Shown here: in pieces, positions 21,398 through 33,404 of the stretch | Layout of the letters: each line of letters begins with the position of its first letter | Numbering within the stretch: the first letter of the stretch is position 1 | From: Verminephrobacter eiseniae EF01-2 | Lineage (GTDB): Bacteria > Pseudomonadota > Gammaproteobacteria > Burkholderiales > Burkholderiaceae_C | Reading direction: 5' to 3' | Length of the DNA stretch: 64,000 bases | Assembly (NCBI RefSeq): GCF_000015565.1 | Contig: NC_008786.1 | Span: 3,456,001 to 3,520,000, forward strand | Translations under genes and position numbers: made by a program | The notes under the pieces: model-generated | Seen by the model: only the letters and a program-made list of their open reading frames with translations | What the model was told of the DNA's origin: nothing | Databases searched by the model: none

Positions 21398-22637
21398 GTG
21401 GGCGACTGCGACGATTGGCGATGTTGCCAAGATAAAGCACGGCTTCGCTTTCAAGGGCGAGTTTTTCACGGATGAAGTGACGCCGAATGTCTTGGTCACG
21501 CCCGGAAACTTTGCGATCGGCGGCGGCTTCCAGATTGGCAAGCCTAAGTATTACGCCGGGCCGCTACCTGATGACTATGCGCTGACGGAAGGTGAAGTTG
21601 TCGTCACGATGACGGACTTGAGCAAGGCATCCGACACGCTTGGTTATGCGGCAAAGGTTCCAAGCGTACCCGGCGTGACTTACTGGCACAACCAGCGAAT
21701 CGGCTTGCTGCAAGTCACGGACAAGCAGCGCGCTTGCAAAGATTGGCTGCACTACCTGATGCGAACACACGAATACCGCGCATGGGTTGTCGGTTCTGCA
21801 TCAGGCACAACGGTCAAGCACACATCGCCGTCACGAATCGAGAGCTTTTCGTTCAAGCTCCCGCCGCTCGAAGAACAACGCGCCATTGCCGAAACACTCG
21901 GCTCACTCGACGACCGCATCGACAATCTACGCCAGACCAACGCCACGCTGGAAGCCATCGCTGCCGCGCTATTCAAGTCTTGGTTCGTGGACTTTGACGG
22001 CGTTTCCGCCACGGATATGCGGGAATCGGAACTGGGCTTGATTCCGAAGGGGTGGCGGATTGGCTCCTTTGACGAGGCCATCGAAATCCTCGGTGGCGGC
22101 ACACCGAAAACCTCCATCGCTGACTACTGGAGCGGCGATGTGCCGTGGTTTTCCGTTGTGGACGCACCCGGCAGTGGCCAAGTGTTCGTGCTGGATACCG
22201 AAAAGAAAATCACCGCGCTCGGCTTGCAAAACTGCTCGGCCAAGCTGCTGCCGGAAATGACCACCATCATTTCGGCACGTGGCACAGTGGGAAAGGTGGC
22301 GATGACCGGCGTGCCGATGGCGATGAATCAGTCGTGCTACGCGCTGCGTCCCAGGCAGCAAAGCGGCGAAGCCTTCGTCTATTTCTCAACGCTGCGCTTC
22401 GTCGAGCATCTGCAACGCATCGCCCACGGTGCGGTGTTCGACACCATCACACGTGACAGCTTCAAGCAGGTCACGACTTGCCTGCCGCCCGATGAAGTTA
22501 TCGCCGGGTTTGCCGAAATTGCGAACCCGCTGCTCGAACGCATCCGCATCAACGGACAGCAAGCTGCCATCCTCGCCGCCCTGCGCGACGCGCTTCTGCC
22601 GCGCCTTATCTCCGGCCAACTTCGGGTGGCGCAATGA
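21387..22637 (+). CDS. hsdS: Type I restriction enzyme specificity subunit
   Basis: 416 residues with two target recognition domains (about 5-175 and 215-385), separated by conserved helices ([43 protein letters not shown]), and a second shorter spacer at the C-terminus. Each domain recognises one half of a bipartite DNA target; the sequence cannot be predicted from this. It overlaps hsdM by 11 bp and its stop overlaps the ATG of the abortive-infection gene by 4 bp. Confidence 0.93.
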
Positions 22638-23379
22638 GCCTGGACTGGTGCCCCGGCATCCGCGAAGCCTGCGTGCATTGGCGCGACGCGCCGATGTTGC
22701 AGCAGACCTTCGAGGCGCTGGAGCGCACCTTGGAGCAGGACAACGATGCGTGCATCGACTGTGCGAAGTCCATCGTCGAAGTGTTCTGCCGCATCATCGT
22801 GGATGAACTGGATTCGCCCGCCCAGCCCGTCAGGCTGACGGAAGCGACGCCGAGTTTTAGCGCATGGGTCAGTGCGGCGGTGCGCGTGCTCAAACTGGGC
22901 GAAAACCAGAACACCAAATTCCTCAAGCTGGTGTCGCAGCACCACAAGCTGACAACGGCTCTGGGCGACCTGCGGAACGAATCCGGCCCGGTCAGCCACG
23001 GACGGGACGGATTCCTCGCCAAGCTGTCCGTCCATCATCGGCGCTCGGCAGTTTTGTCGGCGGATGCGCTGGTGACATTTCTGCATCAAGCCTATCTGGA
23101 GGCGCAGCGCGATCCGATCACTTCGCGTGAGCCGTGGGAACGGTTCGAGGCGTTCAATCAACTGATTGATGCCAATGTCGGCTTGGAATTGGTGACGGAC
23201 GACGATGGCAACCCCGAGCTTCGGGTTCTACTGCCCGGCAGCGATTACCTTTCTCTCAACGTCCCCGTCAGCCGTTTGCTCTACCAACTTGACCGGGACG
23301 CCTACATCGAAGCCCTGAACGCCGCGCGTGGCGCGCCTGTTCCGGCAGCGGAGCGAGACGAAGAGCAAGGAGAAGCCTG

Positions 23380-23380
<1 letters not shown>
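22634..23380 (+). CDS. Abortive-infection family protein inside the hsd operon
   Basis: 248 residues. The middle segment ([33 protein letters not shown]) followed by [23 protein letters not shown] matches the abortive-infection C-terminal domain (Abi_C, PF14355), including the R-N...HGR signature. The N-terminal third is helical and not recognised. It is translationally coupled on both sides (ATGA with hsdS, TGATG with hsdR), so it is a structural part of this operon. Expected role: phage-triggered growth arrest, possibly as backup when restriction fails; this is inference. Confidence 0.75.
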
Positions 23381-26562
<3,182 letters not shown>

Positions 26563-26573
26563 GGGTTCCGCTC

Positions 26574-27017
26574 ATGGCCGACGACGCTCTCACACAATCC
26601 GATGCCGATACCTTGCTGCGCATGGAGAAGGTTCCTGCGTCGGCGGACACTTTCCACTTTCTCGGCTTCGGCGGGCGTATCGAGGTGCCGTTGGTATCGC
26701 GTGACGAGCGCGAGAAGTTCTCACTGGACATCAACCGCAAGCGTATTGCGCTGACCACAGGCTATCAGACCCGTGCCCGGAAGGTTGTCGTGCTGGCGCG
26801 TCTTGATTTCGCCGCACCTCATCGCAATCCGGATGGCAGCGAAGTGGGCGTACCGCACTTGCATCTGTACCGCGAAGGCTACGGCGACAAGTGGGCGTTT
26901 GCGGTTCCCGATGGCATCCTGAGCAATCCGGCTGATGCGTGGCAAGTGCTGCACGATTTCATGAGGTACTGCGGCGTGGTTGAGAATCCGAATATCGTGC
27001 GAGGGCTGTTCGCATGA
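26574..27017 (+). CDS. DUF6978-like protein downstream of hsdR
   Basis: 147 residues. I recognise the pattern HFLGFGGRIEVPL, REKFSLDINRKRI, YQTRARKVVVLARLDF, then HLHLYREGYGDKWA and a VVENPNIVRGLF end, consistent with the DUF6978 family; this is from memory. No signal peptide or membrane segment. It starts 11 bp after hsdR with an ATG and its stop overlaps the start of the DUF1828/DUF1829 gene, so the two are coupled. The function is unknown; its steady company with DUF1828 genes suggests a two-protein system. Confidence 0.65.
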   Translation: MADDALTQSDADTLLRMEKVPASADTFHFLGFGGRIEVPLVSRDEREKFSLDINRKRIALTTGYQTRARKVVVLARLDFAAPHRNPDGSEVGVPHLHLYREGYGDKWAFAVPDGILSNPADAWQVLHDFMRYCGVVENPNIVRGLFA

Positions 27018-27778
27018 GCACGACCGATGGTCTGATCAGCCGCTATTACGACTGGCTTAAGGCCAAGACCAACTGGCGGGAGATCAACGACTGGGTGGAA
27101 ATCACCACGCCGTATCTGGATCGACACAATGATTGCATCCAGATTTACCTGAAGCGGCAGGACGGCGAATGGGTGCTGACCGACGACGGCTACACGCTGG
27201 CCGATCTGGCCCAGTCCGGGTGCGAGATCGATACGCCGCGCCGCAAAGCATTGTTGGCGACGGCGCTCAACGGCTTCGGCGTACAACAGACTACTTTCGG
27301 CGCCTTGGAGACCAAGGCGACCGAGGAGAATTTTCCACTGCGCAAACACAGCTTGTTGCAAGCCATTCTCGCGGTCAACGACCTGTTCTACGTGGCGCGC
27401 GCCAACGTCGAGAGCTTCTTCTTCGAGGATGTGGCTCTGTGGCTGGACGATGCCGACGTGCGCTACACCTTGCGCGTGAACTTCGTCGGGCGCAGCCACT
27501 ACAACCACCAGTTTGATTTCGTGGTGCCAAAGTCCAAGCGTGCGCCGGAGCGAATTCTTCGCGTCATCAACAACCCGAACAAGGATACCGCCCAAAGCAC
27601 TGCTTTCGCGTGGCTGGACACCAAAGAAGTGCGTCCTTCGGATTCGCAAGCATTCGCCATCCTGAACGACCGTGACCGGCAGATTGGCGATGCTGTGCCG
27701 GATGCCTTGCGCAGCTACGACATCGTGCCGATTGCGTGGAGCAAGCGTGAAGAATTTAGAGAGCGACTGGCGGCATGA
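27014..27778 (+). CDS. DUF1828/DUF1829 domain protein
   Basis: 254 residues. The N-terminal half (WREINDWVEITTPYLDRHNDCI, then LTDDGYTLADLA) fits DUF1828, and the C-terminal half (about 140-250: FDFVVPKSKRAPERILRVINNP, then FAWLDTKEVRP) fits DUF1829. The combination of FDFVVPKSKRAPE and a later LDTKE resembles a degenerate nuclease-like core, but catalysis is not established. It is coupled by ATGA overlaps to the DUF6978-like gene and to the truncated darT. A toxin-antitoxin or phage-defence role is an inference from the island context. Confidence 0.75.
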   Translation: MSTTDGLISRYYDWLKAKTNWREINDWVEITTPYLDRHNDCIQIYLKRQDGEWVLTDDGYTLADLAQSGCEIDTPRRKALLATALNGFGVQQTTFGALETKATEENFPLRKHSLLQAILAVNDLFYVARANVESFFFEDVALWLDDADVRYTLRVNFVGRSHYNHQFDFVVPKSKRAPERILRVINNPNKDTAQSTAFAWLDTKEVRPSDSQAFAILNDRDRQIGDAVPDALRSYDIVPIAWSKREEFRERLAA

Positions 27779-27914
27779 ACACGGCCCGCTATTCCAATCT
27801 CAACCCGGAAAAGGCGCTGATCTGGCGCATTGTCCACCGCGACAACCTGCCGTGGATTTTGCGCAATGGCCTGTACTCCAAGAATTCGCCCAAGCAAGAC
27901 CCGCGTTATGTAGT
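27775..27914 (+). pseudogene. DarT-like (DUF4433) DNA ADP-ribosyltransferase, N-terminal fragment
   Basis: About 46 residues: LNPEKALIWRIVHRDNLPWI, then LRNGLYSKNSPKQDPRYV. This matches the start of DUF4433/DarT proteins, whose HRDN and NS residues line the NAD pocket. The frame then runs into IS sequence at 27915, so the catalytic Glu and most of the protein are missing. No DarG macrodomain antitoxin is visible. It is coupled to the DUF1828/DUF1829 gene by an ATGA overlap, which means the intact ancestor was part of the same operon. Confidence 0.7.
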
Positions 27915-27980
27915 TGTCGCATCCCGGACGATCATATGGCCTCTTGTGAAACAGATGCGGGTGCTGCTGATGCCACTCTT
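27915..27980 (-). repeat. 66-bp perfect inverted repeat, left arm (IS transposase 3' end, inverted)
   Basis: Begins TGTCGCATCCCGGACGATCA and is the exact reverse complement of 28180-28245. On the minus strand it encodes the transposase tail EWHQQHPHLFHKRPYDRPGC, so this is a displaced, inverted copy of the right end of an IS481-type element. Confidence 0.9.
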
Positions 27981-28252
27981 GCATCGGCTGACCAAGCCCA
28001 GGACGCCGAGAACCAACGGCATGGTCGAGAGGTTCAATGGTCGCATAGCGGATGTCCTGAAGACCCACAGGTTCGACAGCCGCGAGGACATGGAGCAGAC
28101 CTTGCGCGCTATGTGGCCTTGTACAACCACCAACTGCCGCAGTCAGCGCTGGGCAGCAAGACGCCTATGCAGGCCATGAAAGAGTGGCATCAGCAGCACC
28201 CGCATCTGTTTCACAAGAGGCCATATGATCGTCCGGGATGCGACAGCTATTC
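27981..28252 (+). pseudogene. IS481/IS3-like transposase, internally deleted C-terminal remnant
   Basis: Reads LTKPRTPRTNGMVERFNGR with the catalytic Glu of an rve-type DDE integrase core, then ADVLKTHRFDSREDMEQT. It then changes frame near 28105 to RYVALYNHQLPQSALGSKTP and ends with a YDRPGCDS tail. The upstream two Asp residues and HTH are missing. The remnant lies between the two arms of a 66-bp perfect inverted repeat, showing a rearranged rather than simply truncated element. It interrupts darT. Confidence 0.8.
28180..28245 (+). repeat. 66-bp perfect inverted repeat, right arm
   Basis: Contains the end of the IS481-like transposase reading frame and finishes TCCGGGATGCGACA, the probable true terminus of the element. 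It is the reverse complement of 27915-27980 without mismatch. Confidence 0.9.
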
Positions 28253-28328
28253 AATTGACAAAGACGGAATCAAACCGGCGTCCGTCCACCACCGGGATGC
28301 AGGCCCGGCTTGAAGTTCCGCGCCTCAG

Positions 28329-30014
28329 AGCTTGAGAGTTTTTCCCCGCTGACCGTTGGGAAGTGGCCCGAGACTGGCTTGGGCAAGGTATGACGTCAAG
28401 CCAGCGCTCCGCGATGCCCCAGGATCAGGCCATGTTCGAAGGCATGGATGTGCCAGCAGCGAGTGCTGGCGCGCCAATGCACCCTTGTAGCGCACCGCCA
28501 GCCAGTGCCCCGGCACGCGTGCAGGAGCCCAACCGTTTGCAAGTGGAGCTGCGCGCATCCGACCTGGATTCGCTGCTGCCTGCAGACCATCGGGCCCGAC
28601 TGGTGTGGCGCTACGTGGAGCAGCAGGATCTGAGCGTGCTGTTCGATGCCATCCGGGCCCGAGGTTCGGCGCCTGGGCGCCGGGCCATTGATCCACGCAT
28701 CCTGTTCTCGCTGTGGCTGTACGCCACGCTGGATGGCGTCGGCAGCGGGCGCGAGGTCGCCCGGTTGAGCCAAAGCCACGACGCGTACCGCTGGATCTGT
28801 GGTGGTGTGTCGGTGAACTACCACGCGCTCAATGACTTTCGGGTGGGCAACGAGGCGCTGATGGACCGCCTGCTCAGCCACAACGTGGCCGCGCTGGCTG
28901 CCGTCGGGGTGATCCGGCTGGTGCGTGTGGCGCAAGACGGCATGCGGGTACGCGCCAGCGCCGGGGCGGCCTCGTTTCGGCGCAAGGGCACGCTCAAGGA
29001 GCACCATGCCAAGGCCACCGAGATGGTGCACTCGCTCAAGGAGCAAGCCCGCGAGAACCCGGGGCAGGCCGAGCGACGGGCACAGGCGGCCAGGCTGCGG
29101 GCAGCCGAGCTGCGCGAGCAGCAACTGGCCGCGGCACTGGCGCGGCTGCCCGAGTTGGAGGCAATCAAGCAGCGCAATGGCCAGCCGATCGACAAGGCGC
29201 GTGCCAGCACGACAGATGCCGATGCCAGCAACATGAAGATGGCCGACGGCGGCTGGCGCCCGGCCTACAACGTGCAACTGGCCACCGACTGCGCCAGCCA
29301 GGTGATCGTGGGCGTGGACACCGTCACCGCCGGCAGCGACATGGCCCAGTTGGCGCCCATGGTCCAACAAGTGCACCAGCGCGTGGGCAAGGCGGCCGAA
29401 CAATGGCTGGTCGACGGCGGCTTGCCAGCGCACGGCCAACTGGACGCGGTGGCCGACAAGACCGAGGTCTATGCGCCGGTGCCCCAAGCCAGGGCACCCA
29501 AGGGAAAGAGCCAAGGCCAGGACGACGAGCAGCAGCCGCCCGCACCGGGCAGCCAGTTCCAACCCAAGGCCGGCGACAGCACAGCCGTGGCGCAGTGGCG
29601 CCAGCGCATGAGCACCGATGAGGCCCGCGAGATCTACAAGGATCGGGCGGCCACGGCCGAATGCGTGAACGCGCAGGCGCGCAACCGCGGCCTGCTGCGC
29701 ATGCCCGTGCGCGGACTGGCCAAGGTCAAGTGCATTGCCTGGTGGTATGCCCTGGCACACAACCTGATGAGGACGGTGGCGCTGGCGCCGCAGCTCATCG
29801 GCTGGGGCACAGGTGCGTGCGCAGGTGCGGCAGCGCTGACTTGAGGGCCCTGCGCGCCAGGATCAATGCGCCGCAAGGCCATGGTGAGCGACCTGCAACG
29901 CTCAAAGCCAACGTACCCGCCGCACTGTGGCTACCTCACTCGCGCCGCGAACCCGCCGCCATGGCTGGCGTAGGGCAGCCGTCCACCTTCTGAAAATCGA
30001 AAAACTCTCAGACT
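28329..30014 (+). mobile_element. IS1182-type insertion sequence at the aminotransferase stop codon
   Basis: The ends are AGCTTGAGAGTTTTTC (left) and, read on the minus strand from 30014, AGTCTGAGAGTTTTTC, 14 of 16 identical. CTCAG occurs directly outside both ends (28324-28328 and 30015-30019), a probable 5-bp target duplication. The right copy contains the stop codon of the aminotransferase gene, whose frame is not disturbed. The element carries one full-length transposase gene and splits what would otherwise be the right direct repeat of the island. Confidence 0.85.
28390..29844 (+). CDS. IS1182-family transposase
   Basis: About 484 residues from ATG 28390 (a GTG at 28363 or an ATG at 28417 are also possible). 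The N-terminal part has LLPADHRARLVWRYVEQQDLS and a DPRILFSLWLYATLDGVGSGREVARL block. A long basic/helical middle follows, with MKMADGGWRPAYNVQLATD and the catalytic-domain pattern VDTVTAGSDMAQL, then EQWLVDGGLP. The C-terminus contains EIYKDRAATAECVNAQARNRGL. No frameshift, so it may be active. Confidence 0.9.
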   Translation: MTSSQRSAMPQDQAMFEGMDVPAASAGAPMHPCSAPPASAPARVQEPNRLQVELRASDLDSLLPADHRARLVWRYVEQQDLSVLFDAIRARGSAPGRRAIDPRILFSLWLYATLDGVGSGREVARLSQSHDAYRWICGGVSVNYHALNDFRVGNEALMDRLLSHNVAALAAVGVIRLVRVAQDGMRVRASAGAASFRRKGTLKEHHAKATEMVHSLKEQARENPGQAERRAQAARLRAAELREQQLAAALARLPELEAIKQRNGQPIDKARASTTDADASNMKMADGGWRPAYNVQLATDCASQVIVGVDTVTAGSDMAQLAPMVQQVHQRVGKAAEQWLVDGGLPAHGQLDAVADKTEVYAPVPQARAPKGKSQGQDDEQQPPAPGSQFQPKAGDSTAVAQWRQRMSTDEAREIYKDRAATAECVNAQARNRGLLRMPVRGLAKVKCIAWWYALAHNLMRTVALAPQLIGWGTGACAGAAALT

Positions 30015-30062
30015 CTCAGTCGAGTTGGCTCATCGCGTCGTCGATCGCATCCACCATTTCAT
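30015..30062. repeat. Right direct repeat bounding the island (aminotransferase 3' end)
   Basis: The original copy of the repeat at 18803-18850, 48 bp without mismatch. It lies in the intact 3' end of the class III aminotransferase gene (DEMVDAIDDAMSQLD and stop). Its left part overlaps the 5-bp target duplication of the adjacent IS. Confidence 0.88.
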
Positions 30063-31386
30063 CAGCGTTGGCATGGGTAAAGGTCAAGGGAGGTGAAATG
30101 ATGAAGGTGTCGGCCAGGTTGCGCAGCAAAACACCCGCCTCCCGGCAGGCGTCCGAGATGCGTGCGCCGACATTCAGGGACAAGTCCAACGGCGCCCGGG
30201 TCTTCTTGTCTGCGACCAACTCGACGCCAATCATCAGGCCCTGGCCGCGCACATCGCCGATGTAGCGGTGCTTGTCCTGGATGGACTGCAGGCGTTCCAT
30301 CAAATAGGCACCCACCTTGCCTGCGTTCAGGTGCAGCTTTTCCTTTTCGATGATCTCCAGATTCGCGATGGCTGCGACGCAAGCCAGCGGATGCCCTGCG
30401 TAGGTGTTGCCATGAAGGAAGGCGTTGCTGCTGAACAATGCCTCGTCTGTGGTCACGAAGGCGTCGCACACACGGGCATTGGCCATCGTGGCCCCCAGGG
30501 GGATGTAGCCGCTGTTGATGCCTTTGGCAAACACCATCATGTCGGGCTTCACACCCCAGAGCCGACTGCCCATTTCCGAGCCGATGCGGCCAAAACCGGT
30601 CACCACTTCGTCGGCAATCAGCAGCACCCGATGGCGATCGCAGACTTCGCGCACCAGTGGCCAGAAGTTGGCCGGCGGCACGATCACGCCGCCGGCTCCC
30701 TGGACCGGTTCGGCAACGAAGGCGGCGACGGAGTCGGGGCCCTGGAACTCGATTTCGCGCTCCAGCAACTGCGCACACAATCGCCCCAGCGCCTGCGGGT
30801 CCGTGGTGAAGGGGTTGCGGTAGACATGGGGCGTTTCAACCTGGATGAAGCCTGCCAGCAAAGGCTCGAACGGCGCGCGGTAGGGCGTGATGCCATTGGC
30901 CGACAAGGCGCCCAGGGTGACCCCATGGTAGGCCCGCTTGAGCGAGATGATCTTGTGCCGCATGGGCTGGCCGACTTGACGCCAGTACTGGCGCGCCAGT
31001 TTGTAGGCGGCCTCGTTGGCTTCCGAACCCCCAGACGAAAAGAAGACCCGTGCCATCCCCTCTTGGGCCGTCCAGCGGCACAGGACATCCGCCAACTCGA
31101 TCGCCGGCCGGTTGCTGGTGCCGCCAAAGATCGAGTAGAAACTGATGCGATCCAACTGCGCGCGAATCGCCTCTTTGATCTCCTCGCGGCCATGGCCGAC
31201 ATTGACATTCCACAGGCCGCCCTGCCCATCCAGGTAGCGCTTGCCGTTGCCGTCATAGACGTAAACGCCTGCGCCGCGCTCGATCACCAAGGGGGGATGT
31301 CTCGACAGGTGCGACGGGTTGGCAAAGGGGTACAGCATGTGGCGAACATCATGCTGATCGGCACCGGGGCGAGGGTCTTTTGTCAT
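30016..31386 (-). CDS. Class III PLP-dependent aminotransferase
   Basis: 456 residues. Family features include GQGGLWNVNVGHG, FFSSGGSEANEAAYK, AEPVQGAGGVIVPP, LIADEVVTGFGR and the PLP lysine Lys288 in FAKGINSGYIPLGA. It belongs with omega-amino-acid:pyruvate and taurine/beta-alanine-type transaminases; the exact amine donor is not readable. A divergent or co-directional amidase lies 229 bp upstream, and together they could release and transaminate an amino group from an amide substrate. The 3' end of this gene is the sequence duplicated at the far end of the defence island. Confidence 0.9.
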   Translation of the reverse strand: MTKDPRPGADQHDVRHMLYPFANPSHLSRHPPLVIERGAGVYVYDGNGKRYLDGQGGLWNVNVGHGREEIKEAIRAQLDRISFYSIFGGTSNRPAIELADVLCRWTAQEGMARVFFSSGGSEANEAAYKLARQYWRQVGQPMRHKIISLKRAYHGVTLGALSANGITPYRAPFEPLLAGFIQVETPHVYRNPFTTDPQALGRLCAQLLEREIEFQGPDSVAAFVAEPVQGAGGVIVPPANFWPLVREVCDRHRVLLIADEVVTGFGRIGSEMGSRLWGVKPDMMVFAKGINSGYIPLGATMANARVCDAFVTTDEALFSSNAFLHGNTYAGHPLACVAAIANLEIIEKEKLHLNAGKVGAYLMERLQSIQDKHRYIGDVRGQGLMIGVELVADKKTRAPLDLSLNVGARISDACREAGVLLRNLADTFIISPPLTFTHANADEMVDAIDDAMSQLD

Positions 31387-31615
31387 ATCGATCTCGATTC
31401 AAAGTGAAATGGAAACAGGCCCGATGGCCGGGGCCGGGGCATGCCGCCGCAATGTATGTGCCAGCGGTCTGTGCCAGGGCGGCTTTGTCAGCGCGCCGGT
31501 GGCTGGCCCCGTCTCCCGGGTCTTGCAAACGCCCGAGCAAGCCCTTGGGCATCGACACCACCGGCATGGCGCTGGCCGGCTGCCAATGTCGAACCCGGAA
31601 CGGAACGTCGATGGA

Positions 31616-33091
31616 TCATCGGGGAACCTCTCGGGAATGTGATTGGGCGAAAAGCTGTTCAAGGCCCAAGCGCTCGATTTCCCGGGCGATGGACAGAACG
31701 CGGTAGTCGGCGCCGCGTGCGCCGATGATTTGCAGTCCGATCGGCAGGGCGTGGGCCGGAGCGTCCATGGGTCGCCGCGCGCAGGGCAGCACGCAGGCCG
31801 GCTGCTGGCTCAAATTGATCGGGTAGCTGAACCCTGCCCACTCGGTCCAGCGCGACAGGCCGCTGCCTTGCGGAACCTCCAGGCCGGCGCTGAAGGGCAG
31901 GATGGATGCTGCCGGCGACACCAGAAAATCAAACTCGGTGAGCAGCCGGTCCATGGCCGCAGCGAAATGGGCCCGCCCTATCTGCTGCGCCACCAGGTCG
32001 GGCGCGGAGATCCGGGCGCCAGCGCTGGCGACTTGCCGCAAGCCTGCGTCCATGCCGGATTGCTCGGCGGCAGAAATGCCCGCCAAGCGATGGGCCGCGC
32101 TCGCAAACCAATGCGCCTGGAACATGCGATGCAAGTCTTTGCCGGGCAGGTCGACGCGCTCCACGCGGGCCCCGGCAGCACGCAACTGGCTGACCGCAAA
32201 CTCCACCGCCGCCCCGACTTCGGGGCACAGCGCGCCTGAAGGCGGGGTCGTCCAATAGCCTATGCGCGCCTTGGCCAGTTCACCGTCATGCAATGGCTGT
32301 GGCGCAGCGTGCATCCAGCCCTGTGCCCAGTCCCTCAGATCGCGGCCCGACATGGCGCGCAGCATGGCGGCCGCATCGTCGACGCTGCGGGCCATGGGAC
32401 CGATATGCGCCACCGTGCCAAACGCGCTGGCAGGGTAGGCCGGGACGGTTCCAAAGGTCGGCTTGAGTCCGACGATGCCGCAAAACGAGGCCGGGATGCG
32501 GATCGAGCCGCCCCCATCGGTGCCCAGGTGCAAGACGCCCGCTCCGGTGGCCGCCGCCACGGCGGCGCCGCCCGACGAGCCTCCGCATGTCATTGCCGGC
32601 GCCCAGGGATTGCGCGTGATGCCAAAGGCGTTGCTATCGGTCACCGCCTTCCAGCCCAGTTCCGGTGAGGTGGTGATGCCCACGAAAATGGCGCCACCCG
32701 CGCGCAGCCGGGCGACACTTGGCGCATCCTCCGCACAGGGCTTGGCGTCCGTGCCCAGGCTGCCATAGCGGACGACGCTGCCGGCAACCCAGAGCAAATC
32801 TTTGATGGTGGTCGGCACGCCATCGACAGGCGAGGCCGGCGAACCCTTGCGCCAACGGGCTTCGGATGCCCTGGCCATGTCCAAGGCCCTTTCATGGTCC
32901 GTGAAGCTGAAGGCGTTGAACCGTTCCTGCACGCGGTCGACATGCTGCAAGACTTCCCGGGTCACCTGCACCGGAGAAAGCTCGCCGCGACGGTACAGCG
33001 AGCGCAGTTCGGCGACGCCCAATTGGCACAAGGCTGGCGCGTCGGCGATCGGGGGGATGCCACCCATGGATTTTTGCGCGGGATCACTCAT
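31616..33091 (-). CDS. Amidase-signature family hydrolase
   Basis: 491 residues from MSDPAQKSMGG; a longer start at 33148 adds unrelated residues. The Ser-cisSer-Lys triad region is present: Lys in TTIKDLL, the serine-rich GGSSGGAA, and the nucleophile region GTDGGGSIRIPASFCG. The substrate is an amide, but homologues range from GatA to 6-aminohexanoate, nicotinamide and indoleacetamide hydrolases. No gatB/gatC is present, so a tRNA amidotransferase is excluded. It is transcribed towards the aminotransferase and divergently from the DenD-like gene. Confidence 0.9.
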   Translation of the reverse strand: MSDPAQKSMGGIPPIADAPALCQLGVAELRSLYRRGELSPVQVTREVLQHVDRVQERFNAFSFTDHERALDMARASEARWRKGSPASPVDGVPTTIKDLLWVAGSVVRYGSLGTDAKPCAEDAPSVARLRAGGAIFVGITTSPELGWKAVTDSNAFGITRNPWAPAMTCGGSSGGAAVAAATGAGVLHLGTDGGGSIRIPASFCGIVGLKPTFGTVPAYPASAFGTVAHIGPMARSVDDAAAMLRAMSGRDLRDWAQGWMHAAPQPLHDGELAKARIGYWTTPPSGALCPEVGAAVEFAVSQLRAAGARVERVDLPGKDLHRMFQAHWFASAAHRLAGISAAEQSGMDAGLRQVASAGARISAPDLVAQQIGRAHFAAAMDRLLTEFDFLVSPAASILPFSAGLEVPQGSGLSRWTEWAGFSYPINLSQQPACVLPCARRPMDAPAHALPIGLQIIGARGADYRVLSIAREIERLGLEQLFAQSHSREVPR

Positions 33092-33206
33092 CGAATCCAA
33101 GCCTCCAGGAAAAGTCTGTCGGACCGGCGCCCGGGATGGTGCCGTCATCTGCCAAAGGGAAATACATTCCTCGTTGCATTTTCATGCATTCTTGGCCCCA
33201 AGAATT

Positions 33207-33234
33207 TCAGTGTGAAGCCCTCAGTGTGAAGCCC
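33207..33234. repeat. Two tandem copies of a 14-bp repeat in a divergent promoter region
   Basis: TCAGTGTGAAGCCC occurs at 33207-33220 and again directly at 33221-33234. It lies between the divergent amidase and DenD-like genes. Possible operator half-sites or a slippage product. Confidence 0.7.
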
Positions 33235-33314
33235 TCGAACCCCTGCGGGCGAACGCTTGATTGTCGCCATCGGCGCTGCGGGTTTTGCCGTGGCCAGGCC
33301 CGAGCGGCGCAAGA

Positions 33315-33338
33315 ATTTGTTTGACTATTTGTTTGACT
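33315..33338. repeat. Two tandem copies of a 12-bp AT-rich repeat
   Basis: ATTTGTTTGACT occurs at 33315-33326 and 33327-33338, 67-90 bp before the DenD-like start codon. Its AT-richness stands out from the surrounding GC-rich DNA. It may include promoter elements (TTGACT resembles a -35 hexamer). Confidence 0.7.
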
Positions 33339-33404
33339 TTGGCCATGGCCTGCCGCCATGAATCGGATACAACAGCACCATTTCCCGGAAAAAGAGAGCA
33401 CCCC

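Noticed and set aside
27981..28252. Integrase-core remnant considered as the integrase of the island
   Set aside because: The motif pattern (NGMVERFNGR, then the YDRPGC tail) is that of an IS481/IS3-type DDE transposase, not a tyrosine or serine recombinase.
31616..33091. Amidase considered as GatA of a Glu-tRNA amidotransferase
   Set aside because: No gatB or gatC nearby, and the substrate-binding region differs; the context is catabolic.
33207..33338. Short repeats considered as a CRISPR remnant
   Set aside because: Copies are directly adjacent without spacers, only two of each, and no cas gene is present. No CRISPR array was seen anywhere in the window.
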